A DNA stretch of 41,076 nucleotides from Limisphaerales bacterium (GTDB taxonomy: Bacteria; Verrucomicrobiota; Verrucomicrobiia; Limisphaerales; UBA11358), in contig PKZR01000377.1 of NCBI GenBank assembly GCA_003133815.1, positions 1 to 41,076 on the forward strand, read 5' to 3'. The position numbers and the translations under genes were made by a program. A model generated the notes under the pieces. It worked only from the letters and a program-made list of their open reading frames with translations. It made no database searches and was not told the origin of the DNA. Below, piece by piece: positions 1 to 8,081 of the stretch (positions within the stretch are counted from its first letter, which is position 1; every line of letters starts with the position of its first letter).

Positions 1-556
1 ACCGCGCATTGCTCCACTTCACCACATCATACCACAAGACTGTCTGCACCGGTTGATTCGCCGCGTTGCCCGCTCCCGTGTCAAAAAACGTATACCCATT
101 ACTCGTGGCGTAGCTGTATACCAACTGCCATTGGCCGTAGCTCACCAGATTCGTATCCATGTAAAAAGCTGAGACATAGACGTTCGTGGGAATCGCATCG
201 CTCTCCCCATCTAGCGTGTCACCAATCGTGAACGAACCGGTGGGAATGAAAGCCATGCCGTCGGCTGTGGTGGTCGGAACTTGCATCAAACGAAAGAACC
301 TCGCTGTCAAGGTATTGGTGACGGTCACGGCGGTCTGCGAACCGTAAGTCGCCGGGACGTCATCGGTGGCAAAAACCCAGTTCGTCGAGGCCAGATTGGT
401 GCTGCTTTGCAAAACGTAGTCCGTAGCGGTTGCTGGCCAATAAAGCAGGGATTGATTGTTCGTCGGCACAATTCCTAACGCCGGTTGCGCCAGCACAGGA
501 TGAACGACGGCCAGCAAGGCCAGCCCGATGAAAAAACACTGGAGTTTGGTTTTCAT
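1..556 (-). CDS. Secreted formylglycine-generating-enzyme (SUMF1/FGE)-like protein, 3' end off window
   Basis: An open frame starts at ATG 556 and runs off the left edge (185 residues visible). Residues 1-23 form a signal peptide ending VLA-QP. Residues about 28-92 form a small beta-sandwich-like region with YVLQSSTNL, TNW and RFFRL, a module I recognise from many secreted Verrucomicrobiota proteins. From about residue 99 the FGE fold begins: DGMAFIPTGSFTIGD, then FYMDTNLVSYGQW, then PVQTVLWYDVVKWSNAR, which matches the family's 'PV..VSW.DA..Y.NAR' motif. The family includes true sulfatase-activating enzymes and many non-catalytic or lectin-like relatives. The catalytic cysteines would lie beyond the edge, so activity cannot be judged. 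It is separated from the flagellar cluster by repeats and an IS remnant and is probably unrelated to it. Confidence 0.85.
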   Translation of the reverse strand, partial: MKTKLQCFFIGLALLAVVHPVLAQPALGIVPTNNQSLLYWPATATDYVLQSSTNLASTNWVFATDDVPATYGSQTAVTVTNTLTARFFRLMQVPTTTADGMAFIPTGSFTIGDTLDGESDAIPTNVYVSAFYMDTNLVSYGQWQLVYSYATSNGYTFFDTGAGNAANQPVQTVLWYDVVKWSNAR

Positions 557-569
557 AAGAATTTAGATT

Positions 570-587
570 GCCTCATTTGTATGAGGC
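570..587 (-). promoter_or_regulatory. Perfect hairpin in the leader of the FGE-like gene
   Basis: A 7-bp inverted repeat (GCCTCAT / ATGAGGC) with a 4-base loop lies 14 bases upstream of the ATG at 556. It is not followed by a T run in either direction, so it is not a normal terminator. It could be an operator or an mRNA structure near the ribosome site. Function unknown. Confidence 0.35.
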
Positions 588-659
588 TCTGTTCTGACAG
601 TGCGTTTTTACATCTCGGCCAATAAAAATACAACTGAAATTGGCGGCAGTGTCGGCGGG

Positions 660-697
660 AGTTCAAAAGGAGAATGTTGCGCGAGTTCAAAAGGAGA
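660..697. repeat. 14-bp direct repeat next to the transposase remnant
   Basis: The sequence AGTTCAAAAGGAGA occurs at 660-673 and again at 684-697, a 24-bp period. The second copy leads into GGAGACAGATTT. A similar GGGGACAGATTT lies at about 1423-1434 in the same orientation on the other side of the transposase remnant. These may be leftover insertion-sequence end sequences. No clean inverted-repeat pair or target duplication could be defined. Confidence 0.4.
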
Positions 698-702
698 CAG
701 AT

Positions 703-1152
703 TTAGAGGGAGTAATTTCCGAGGATTTCCGGCCAAGTGTTAATCGGAGGTGCTGGGGCATGGGTGACGGCCCAGAACTGGCGCAGGGGATGATGGATGA
801 GGGTGATGCTCGATCGTTTGGTTGGGGCAATGTGCCAGCTTTGACCCAGAAAGTCGATCTGGTGGTCGGCGTTGACGCGTCGTTTCAAATGGAGTGCCAG
901 ATGCAGGTTTAGCAGCGTTGCCGGCGGACAGGGACGAGTGGCCGTGCGTCTTTCGGCCAAGGCTTGCTCCCAGGCGGCATTGGGGCTGAGGCTGGTGGTG
1001 CGGCAGAGGGTGGCATTTTGTCGTTCAAGCTCCCGGTTTAGCACGATCTGTGCGGCGGCATAATGGGTGACTTTTTCATAAGCCAGAAGTGCTACCAATC
1101 GCTGTTGGAGGGTTCCTAAAGGGGTCAGTCCCCGGAATTGTAAAAGGGTCAT
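703..1152 (-). pseudogene. Transposase C-terminal remnant (integrase-core, ISNCY-like)
   Basis: A 149-codon frame resembles the C-terminal third of an integrase-core transposase: VLNRELERQNATLC, then LNLHLALHLKRRVNADHQI, then DFLGQSWHIAPTKRS, ending in ILGNYSL. The N-terminal helix-turn-helix and the DDE catalytic core are absent, and about 130 recognisable residues remain of a protein that is usually around 400 or more. The first residues (MTLLQFRGLTPLG) probably come from unrelated flanking sequence joined at the breakpoint. The family call rests on recall of similar C-termini and is less sure than the transposase call itself. It is inactive as it stands and marks an insertion-prone gap between the FGE-like gene and the flagellar locus. 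Confidence 0.6.
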
Positions 1153-1174
1153 CCCCGGGGATTGAAACCAATCC

Positions 1175-1440
1175 GTTCTCGCGGTTCGCGTAGTTCGTGT
1201 ATTTCGCGGTTCACCTCATCCGGCCTGCGGCTGAATTGTTTTTCCCGTTTAACCCTCACCTGTCCTGCATTTTTAAGAATCGCACTTACCTCACCCAGCC
1301 TCACCCCCAGCCCCTCTCCAATCCGATTAGAGAGGGTGGCGTCGGACTCTCCCTTCCCATCCGGGAACGGAGAGGGAATAGGTTTCCGCTTTCGCGAGCG
1401 AGGAATCTGTGCGGAGCGGAGAGGGGACAGATTTTGTGCG
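1175..1440. repeat. Dispersed palindromic intergenic repeats (REP-like)
   Basis: This gap holds low-complexity strings (1175-1215, repeated 'TTCGCG..TTCG' units) and then a block at about 1290-1380 of the widespread 'CACCCCCAGCCCCTCTCC' type. That block has imperfect inverted arms CCTCTCC/AGAGAGG and CTCTCCC/GGAGAGG. Such blocks recur many times in many bacterial genomes. Open frames over this block have no recognisable protein similarity and look spurious. No promoter or RNA gene was recognised from here to 1660. Confidence 0.55.
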
Positions 1441-1660
1441 GATTTTTAATGGGGACCGTAATTAGAGTGGGTGGGTATGCATACTCAAAAAAAAGAATTG
1501 GCACGTGCTCGGAGGGGCGTGCAAACGGCTCCAAACCCCTGAAAATAAAAGTTTGACTGATTTTTGAACCGAGCTAAAAATGGAGACATGAACCAGAAAA
1601 ATTCAACTTCCGTCAGGAGCTTGGACTTTTGTTAATGATACTGTCAGGCGATTATTTGCC

Positions 1661-1867
1661 ATGAACATTCACATAGACTTCATCAGCGATATGCTAGGCC
1701 TGTTGTTTTACCTAGCTACAGCAATCATTGGTTACACGCGACATGGCAGTCTGCCGTGGGCTATATTAGATTTCTTTTTTGCACCAATTGTTTGGTGCAA
1801 ATGGCTCATATGTAAGCAAGTAAATTTGACGCTTATCAAGAAGAGCTTTGCTTTCTTTCTTGAGTAG
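1661..1867 (+). CDS. Small hypothetical membrane protein
   Basis: A 68-residue frame is the only plausible plus-strand gene in the window. It has two hydrophobic stretches (about residues 8-25 and 31-50) around a short polar turn with RHGSLPW, followed by ILDFFFAPIVWCKWLIC and a tail NLTLIKKSFAFFLE. The pattern of a short membrane protein with 'LPWAILDFFFAPIVWxKWL' resembles small conserved hypotheticals I have seen in unrelated bacteria, which favours a real gene. There is no strong Shine-Dalgarno sequence. It stands alone between repeats and the end of the glycosyltransferase gene. It may be horizontally acquired or a remnant. Function unknown. Confidence 0.5.
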   Translation: MNIHIDFISDMLGLLFYLATAIIGYTRHGSLPWAILDFFFAPIVWCKWLICKQVNLTLIKKSFAFFLE

Positions 1868-2132
1868 CTTTCATCACCCCACAAGTATTGTGAAGCCGCC
1901 AGCTGGAAGCCGGGGTTGGAATGCGGAATTAAAACAGGCTTTCTGAATGCGGCGGTGGCAGAAAATTAAAAATGGAGTATATTGAACCGGCTCTGATGGC
2001 CGACAGATCTGTGCAAAAGGTTCCTCCGATGTTCAGGTTTTGCTGTTATCAGGGCCATGGTGTTATCTGCGGTTTGGCAAATTCCTTTCGCCTTTTCCAA
2101 ATAGATCAAGTCTCCCCAGCGCGGAGAAGAAA
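1868..2132. other. Intergenic gap downstream of the giant glycosyltransferase gene
   Basis: I see no gene here. It would contain the 3' end of the minus-strand operon that finishes at 2133, but no convincing stem plus T-run terminator was found. A 10-bp palindrome ACAGATCTGT lies near 2004-2013. A weak stem (TTTCTG / CAGAAA) lies near 1940-1965. Confidence 0.4.
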
Positions 2133-5100
2133 TTATTCAGAGACGGAGACGAGCGTGTTCTTCCGGGTTTCCTCATTGACGCCATCCAGAATTCCTGCCG
2201 CCGCCGGCAGGATTGGACGCAAAATTTCCACGCGTGAATTCAAGCCGATGACGGTGTTGCGCGCTCCGACGGAAACCAACCGCCGATACCAGTCCATAAA
2301 CGCCCGGCTCACGACGATCTCCTCATCCCGGCCGCTAAGTCCCACAACCGGCTGCGAAGACGCCGTTGCGCAGAGAATCTGCGCGGCCACGGCGCGGGGC
2401 GGTCGTTCGCCGTTGATGGTGCGATTCCAAAATGGCAGCGCCGCCACTATTTCCTGGCTCAAAAGCAGCACCTCGGCACGTTGCGCGACGATGCAACCGT
2501 CGTCCGGCAACTGGCGGATAGCTTCGCCCGTCCAGTCACGCGCAAATTCCAAAAATTCAGGTTTGCTCAATGCAACTTCGCCGCCGAGCCGCCACGCAAC
2601 AGCATTGTGGGCGTCGGCCTGCACCAACTCGTTCAATTGTTGCAGCGCTTCTATCGGCCTGTTTTGTGCCGCAAGAAATTTTGCATAGTCCACTTTCAGT
2701 TCCGACAACCTTCCATTTTCCGTCAACCCGGCCTGGAAGGCTTTTTCTGCCCCGTCAGAGTCACCCAGTTTGAGCAGACTCATGGCCAGGCAATGATGCG
2801 GCGCGGCGGTATGGATTTCCTTGTTGATTGGGGCGAGGCTGCGCTGGTGGCGTTTCGCAAGGCAATGCCGCATCTGGTCGGCACCTTCACTGAACCGGCT
2901 GAGTTCAAGATACGACAGCCCAAGCGAGAAATGCAATGTGGCCGTCAATCCACCATGCATCCCGGCCAGCGGCGAGGTGAGAACGCGCACAACTTCGTCA
3001 AACCGCTTCGCCGCTGTCAGCCGCGCACAAAATTGCATCAGGAATGTCTCGCGAAGCTCAGGAACGATTTCGGTTGCAGGTTTCGTTAAGAGAGTATCGA
3101 AAGCCTCCTCGTAGCGCATCAACGCCCCGGCTTCTTGTCCCGACCGGGCCAGTTCCAGGCCCAGGTTCATCAACAAGTGTGGTTCGTCCGGCAATTCCTC
3201 AACGGCGCGTTTCAGGAGATTGAGGTTGCGTTCGATTTTGTTCCGGTCGCGGGTCACTTCGGCCGTGTATCCATGGTGAATGAGAGTTGCGTCGCCAATA
3301 CGGTTTTCCAGTCCCCATTCTGCGCGCTGCACTTCGATGCTGCTGAAAACCTGCTCGTGGACCCGCCCGACATAAAACAGGCCCGGCGCGTTGCGAAAAA
3401 ATCGCGGCACATAGGAACAACCATCCGCCTCGCGGCCCACGTCCACGATGGGAAGACGCCATGCCATTACAGCCGGATTGATCATGGCCAGTTTTAATTT
3501 ATCGAGGCCATCGGCGGATAATTCCTCGTCCGCATCCAGCACCAGCACCCAGTCGCCGGTGGCATGTTCCAAGGCCGCGTTGCGGGCGGCGCTGAAATCG
3601 TCGCACCAGGCAAAGGCATGGATTTTAGCGCCGAATTCCTTTGCAATTTCTACCGTGCGGTCCGTGGAGCCCGTGTCCACAACCACAATTTGTGATGCAA
3701 TCTCGCGGATGGATTTCAAACACTGTCCGAGAAATTTCTCTTCGTTTTTAACAATCAAGCAGACTGACAAGTTGAGGGTTGAGGGTTGAGAGTTGAGGGA
3801 CTCCGGCAGTTTGAGCCACTCCGGTCTGGCACCGCCTTTGAGGCGCTGGTTCAAGAATTTTCTTGCCGGTTTCCAGCCCGGGGCGATGCGGCGGGCGTGG
3901 TCGGCGCAAAGTTTGGCGGACTGGCCGTCGCCGACGGATTGCGCGATTTCTGCAAGCAACAAGAAGGCTTCCGGATGGAAAGGCCGACTGGCTAATGCAG
4001 ACAGTGCGGCTTCCCATGCAGCCCGGAATTTTTTTTGGCGGACCAGTTCCCGGGCCTCGGCCAGATGGCCGGACAGGGCGCACGGTGGCAGGGTGATTTT
4101 AGCCTTTGTGACCGTGCTGGTTTTTGTGGAAGACACTTGCTGCTGTGCAAGCTGGCCGGCACTCATACCAGCGCCGGCGAGTTCGTGGATGCGCCGTGCC
4201 ATGATCGGGGCGGAATTTTGCCAGGAACAAAATTGTTTTGCATGTTGGGCGGCTAGTTGTCCGCGCTGGCGTGTTTCGGCGGGTTTGGCAAATGCCTCGC
4301 GCAAGAACCGTCCGAGTGCGGCAACATCCGGTTCCAGCAGCCAGCCCGCACCGGCCAGCTTCATGCCGCTGATTTCGTGTCCGAATATCTTCCGGTCGGC
4401 AGGAATGCGCCACGCAAAAGTGTCGCGCACAAAATCGTCCGTCGCACCACCGGCGGTGACTATGACGGGCAGACCGGCGGCCATGGCTTCGAGCGCGGGC
4501 AAACCAAATCCTTCACCACGATATGGCAGCACCAGGCAGTCGCACGCCGTGTAAAGACCGGGCAGGGCATCCGGTGGAAGCTCCTGGTTCAGATATAGAA
4601 TTTCCGGCGCATTCGGCTGCAATTGCGCGGCGCGGATCTGCGATTCGAAGGTTTGCCCGGCATAAACCGTCTTGCCGCCAAAATCCTTGATGACGAGGCA
4701 GATGTCGTCTGCATCCGTGAAATTTTCCAGATAAGCTTTGAGCAGCAGGTCCGGCCCTTTGCGGAAGATTGTTCCGCCGACGAAGAGAAATTTGAATTTC
4801 TTTTGCGTGGCCAGTTTCATCGGCGCGACCTGCGGATGAAATTTTTTCAGGTCCACGCCATTGGGCACGACAACCACCTTTTCATCCGGCACACCGGATT
4901 CGACATAAACCCGGCGGACGTATTCGGAAGGCACCCAGAATTGATCAACGCTGGCAGAATCCTTCAACCATTGTTCCGGCAGCGATCCGAATTCCCAAGG
5001 CTGGATGACGACCAGTTTGCCGGTTTGCGGGCGCTTCCAATCCGGCGGCCAGGCGTGGCGGATGGTGACTGCGGCATCCTTTGAAGCGATTGCAGAGATT

Positions 5101-8081
5101 TCGCCGGCCAGATGTTTGAAATCAGGCGACGCCGATGCGCCGTTTGAAATTCGCTTTAAACAGATTTCGGGAGAAGATTGAAGCACACTGGTAAATTCAC
5201 GATTGACGTGCGACAGGCTGCCATGGTCGAGAAAGGATCCGATCCAGTCCACAATTGTGCTGCTAATTTTCAATGATGCGGTGTTGGAGGAACCCGTCTT
5301 TGCAATCGTGGCGGCCCGTTCGACATAATCAGGCCAGCAGTGTTTCAGGAATTTGGCATCCGCCGCCGGAAGCCGGCCGGCCGCTGCTGGATTTATTTCG
5401 GTCAAAGCTTCACTGCAAAATGCAATCTTCCATTCCAAGTCTTGCATTTGAAACAGAAGGTTCCATGTCGCAGCAGCCGGATTGAGCTTTTGATGCAAAC
5501 CCAGTCCTTCGATGAAAGCGGAACGCCGGACGAGGAAGCTCTGCGGAATTGCGTCCAAGATGTTTTCGCGCGCCGGCATCGTCAGTTTTTCCTGCCACTG
5601 GCGCGGCGACGGAAAAACGATGCCCACCTTGGATGACGAACGGATGATGTCCAGCATCGCCACGTCCCAGCCTGTTGACAACGGCGTGTTCCCATCAAAG
5701 AACATGACAAATGGTGAGGGGGAATTATCCACGGTCAAATTCAACTGCTCATTCCAGGTTTGCTGCGGGTGGCGTTCCATTACGTGAAGCCGTTTGATTT
5801 CATGACCGAATTCTTGCGCAATGGCCATCGTTTTCTTGTCATCATTCGCCGCCAGCAGAAAGATTTCACAATTCTTGTTGCGGATTGAAACCGGTTTCAA
5901 CTGGTTCAAGCATTTGCGCAGGGAAACAGTATCGCGCTGGGGTGGAACCACGATCACCAATTCAGGCTGTACTCCATCTTTGTCGCCGCTTGAGTTGCAC
6001 AACAACATTGCCTTGCCGCACGAAAAGAATTCGGAAGCGGCCCGTGGATTTTCCATCTGAAAAACGCCTTGCGGCCAGTGAATGCCGGCTTCGCCGAGAA
6101 TGCGCGCGTAGCCCTGTTTGCGGAGTTTCTCCCGGTCGCTCGCACCGCACATCGGCTTGAAGGAATCGGCGAAGTAATAATCGTCCAGAGGCAATGACCC
6201 AAAAATCGCCAGTTCGGCCTGCGTAGGAAATGCGGCGGCCCGGCCAAGGATGGGAGTGAAACCGCAATCCACATCCTCCAGGATTCGCTGCGACAATTCC
6301 GTCTTGCCATCGAGCAGGCCTGGTTTGGTGGCGCGGAACCAGTGCCAAAGATTTTGGAACAATGCCACACCTTCCTTGAACCGGCGTTGGCGGCGCATGG
6401 TCGCCTCGTCGAAACGAACCTCATCCAATACAGGGGTCACTTTGCCGTCTGGCTGACGGGTATAACCCAAGGTGGTGCCGACGGGCGCGACGAACGATTG
6501 TTCAACAAATGCCGGCGAACGCAGGAAGGCGTGGTAAAGATGTTCCGGTCGCCCGAATGATCCCAGATAATGCCGCACATCCAGCGATTCAAGAATTCGC
6601 GCCGCGGAACCTTCGCCCGTGAGCAAATAGCATCCAACCATGTGGGTACGGTTTGATTCCAAATCGAAGATGCGTTTCAACTGCGTCTGCGCGGAGGCGT
6701 TGTAACCGATGTCGCACAACCCGATGGCATCGCCCGATTCAAGCCATGGACGGAGGTAGTCGAGAACCTTTCGACGTTCTTCTGCGCTCCGGGCCTCGAT
6801 GCGGCTGGCGATCTCGGGGGAAAAAAGAAATTTGGCCAGCTGGAGCACCCGTTCCCGGGAATCGGTTTTTTCTTCGAGCGAAAAGGGCAGATGCCGCGCG
6901 CTTTCCGGCGCAATTCCGAAATGGGCGAGAATGGTTTTGACCGGCAGGGTGGAGCGGCGCACGAGCCAGTCAATCACGCCGTCAGCCGTTAATCCTCCCA
7001 GAGCCGCCAGGGCCGTGGCCTTACGGTTTATGTAGAGCGGTTTTATTTCCAGATCCAAACCCCGCACGTCCGACTCGCATTGTAGAATTTGTGCAAACAA
7101 TTCTCCTTCGCGCATAAATGCGCCGACCTTCCTCACGCCGCTTGCAAGATACTGGTCGCACGCCCAGGTGGCGAAGCGGGTCAGCACCGGACCGAGCAAA
7201 AGGGCGCCCATGCGTCCAAAACTTCCCTCGTCCGTATTTTCCGGAAAAGCACGCGCCGCCAACATGCGTAATGAATTTGCATTGAATACGGGATTTTGCC
7301 CGCCGAGCAGAAATTTTTCGCGCTCAAGGATTGTGTTGGTTTCCTGGGTGGCCTGCTGGTAATGGCATCCGCGCACGCCGGCTTTGCGGGCACCGACAAC
7401 GTCCGGCGCTGGATTGTCACCGATGTGGAGCATTTGATCAGCTTCAAGATTCAACGTTTTAAGTGCGTGCCGGAAAAGGTTGCCAGTGCCCTTGCACACG
7501 TCGGCGTCGCAAGAGGTCAACATTGCATCGAAAATTGACGGATCGAATTGATTGGCTAGCAGGATTCGGCGCAGATGGTCGCCCGAAAAATAAATGTCGG
7601 AGACAACCAAGACGCGCAAGCCGCGTTGCCGGAGATGGTGGATGAAGCCGGCCATGACCGGATTCAACATGCAAAGATCACTTTCCACACCGTGCTCGAT
7701 TTCAACTCCTGCAGCCGGGTCTGTGACGATCGAATCCATTTGCTGGTAGATTTCGCGGATGTGAATGTCTTCCAAGGTCGCATCCTTGAGCGCCTGACGT
7801 TCACGGGTCTTGTATTCCGCGAGACGTCGCAATGTTTCAAAATCATCGGCTGAAATCGTTGAGCGCAGCATCTCCTTTTGCCGCAGGCGGCGGCCCACTT
7901 CACGAAAGGCATCTACGGGTTTTGCGACCAGCCGCCAGACAAGTGTGTCAAAGAAATCGAAGGAAACGGCACGCACGCGACCGGAGCTCAACTCGATTAA
8001 TTTGTCGGCTCGGCACAGCGACTCGTCGTACTGCCACGATGACATCTGGTTCAAAGTGCAAATTTTGTTGTCGGTCGTCAT
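2133..8081 (-). CDS. Giant HAD hydrolase-GT2-like-GT4-TPR-GT2-TPR protein (putative flagellin/surface glycan glycosyltransferase)
   Basis: This is a single 1982-residue open frame. Residues about 36-240 form a HAD-type domain: motif I DFFDT (42-46), VVSDIYF (159-165), K197 and GDNPAPD (221-227). Residues about 285-680 resemble the C-terminal part of COG5610-type HAD proteins found in polysaccharide loci. Residues about 705-900 look like a degenerate GT2 fold. Residues about 1020-1300 are a GT4 glycosyltransferase with VVPNGVD (1071-1077), a G-rich VGGTIFRKGPD and the E-x7-E pair E1190/E1198. A TPR-like part at 1335-1405 and a linker precede a GT2 domain at about 1437-1620, with CLIVKNEE, VVDTGSTD and the metal-binding DAD at 1516-1518. 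TPR-like repeats run from 1630 to about 1880. The start overlaps the stop of the upstream methyltransferase (ATGA), so they are co-transcribed. The position after fliW-csrA suggests flagellin or envelope glycosylation; that is inference. Confidence 0.85.
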   Translation of the reverse strand: MTTDNKICTLNQMSSWQYDESLCRADKLIELSSGRVRAVSFDFFDTLVWRLVAKPVDAFREVGRRLRQKEMLRSTISADDFETLRRLAEYKTRERQALKDATLEDIHIREIYQQMDSIVTDPAAGVEIEHGVESDLCMLNPVMAGFIHHLRQRGLRVLVVSDIYFSGDHLRRILLANQFDPSIFDAMLTSCDADVCKGTGNLFRHALKTLNLEADQMLHIGDNPAPDVVGARKAGVRGCHYQQATQETNTILEREKFLLGGQNPVFNANSLRMLAARAFPENTDEGSFGRMGALLLGPVLTRFATWACDQYLASGVRKVGAFMREGELFAQILQCESDVRGLDLEIKPLYINRKATALAALGGLTADGVIDWLVRRSTLPVKTILAHFGIAPESARHLPFSLEEKTDSRERVLQLAKFLFSPEIASRIEARSAEERRKVLDYLRPWLESGDAIGLCDIGYNASAQTQLKRIFDLESNRTHMVGCYLLTGEGSAARILESLDVRHYLGSFGRPEHLYHAFLRSPAFVEQSFVAPVGTTLGYTRQPDGKVTPVLDEVRFDEATMRRQRRFKEGVALFQNLWHWFRATKPGLLDGKTELSQRILEDVDCGFTPILGRAAAFPTQAELAIFGSLPLDDYYFADSFKPMCGASDREKLRKQGYARILGEAGIHWPQGVFQMENPRAASEFFSCGKAMLLCNSSGDKDGVQPELVIVVPPQRDTVSLRKCLNQLKPVSIRNKNCEIFLLAANDDKKTMAIAQEFGHEIKRLHVMERHPQQTWNEQLNLTVDNSPSPFVMFFDGNTPLSTGWDVAMLDIIRSSSKVGIVFPSPRQWQEKLTMPARENILDAIPQSFLVRRSAFIEGLGLHQKLNPAAATWNLLFQMQDLEWKIAFCSEALTEINPAAAGRLPAADAKFLKHCWPDYVERAATIAKTGSSNTASLKISSTIVDWIGSFLDHGSLSHVNREFTSVLQSSPEICLKRISNGASASPDFKHLAGEISAIASKDAAVTIRHAWPPDWKRPQTGKLVVIQPWEFGSLPEQWLKDSASVDQFWVPSEYVRRVYVESGVPDEKVVVVPNGVDLKKFHPQVAPMKLATQKKFKFLFVGGTIFRKGPDLLLKAYLENFTDADDICLVIKDFGGKTVYAGQTFESQIRAAQLQPNAPEILYLNQELPPDALPGLYTACDCLVLPYRGEGFGLPALEAMAAGLPVIVTAGGATDDFVRDTFAWRIPADRKIFGHEISGMKLAGAGWLLEPDVAALGRFLREAFAKPAETRQRGQLAAQHAKQFCSWQNSAPIMARRIHELAGAGMSAGQLAQQQVSSTKTSTVTKAKITLPPCALSGHLAEARELVRQKKFRAAWEAALSALASRPFHPEAFLLLAEIAQSVGDGQSAKLCADHARRIAPGWKPARKFLNQRLKGGARPEWLKLPESLNSQPSTLNLSVCLIVKNEEKFLGQCLKSIREIASQIVVVDTGSTDRTVEIAKEFGAKIHAFAWCDDFSAARNAALEHATGDWVLVLDADEELSADGLDKLKLAMINPAVMAWRLPIVDVGREADGCSYVPRFFRNAPGLFYVGRVHEQVFSSIEVQRAEWGLENRIGDATLIHHGYTAEVTRDRNKIERNLNLLKRAVEELPDEPHLLMNLGLELARSGQEAGALMRYEEAFDTLLTKPATEIVPELRETFLMQFCARLTAAKRFDEVVRVLTSPLAGMHGGLTATLHFSLGLSYLELSRFSEGADQMRHCLAKRHQRSLAPINKEIHTAAPHHCLAMSLLKLGDSDGAEKAFQAGLTENGRLSELKVDYAKFLAAQNRPIEALQQLNELVQADAHNAVAWRLGGEVALSKPEFLEFARDWTGEAIRQLPDDGCIVAQRAEVLLLSQEIVAALPFWNRTINGERPPRAVAAQILCATASSQPVVGLSGRDEEIVVSRAFMDWYRRLVSVGARNTVIGLNSRVEILRPILPAAAGILDGVNEETRKNTLVSVSE
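3770..3801. repeat. Microrepeat inside a coding region (TTGAGGG/TTGAGAG units)
   Basis: Four near-identical 7-mers (GTTGAGG, GTTGAGG, GTTGAGA, GTTGAGG on the plus strand) lie within the giant gene. They encode the linker NSQPSTLNL between the TPR and the second GT2 domain. The same type of string is familiar as an intergenic repeat in Verrucomicrobiota genomes, so it is probably an in-frame repeat insertion or expansion. Confidence 0.7.

Noticed and set aside
1301..1534. Proline-rich minus-strand frame over the REP-like block
   Set aside because: Composition comes from palindromic repeat DNA (CCCCTCTCC type); such frames recur as artefacts.
1972..2688. Long plus-strand frame of 238 codons opposite the giant gene
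   Set aside because: It is antisense to a clearly recognised protein, has no family motifs and shows the Arg/Ser-rich composition of a shadow frame.
3824..3838. Plus-strand TGGCAC-N5-TTGA resembling a sigma-54 box
   Set aside because: It lacks the -12 GC, lies inside the giant gene and points at no plus-strand gene.
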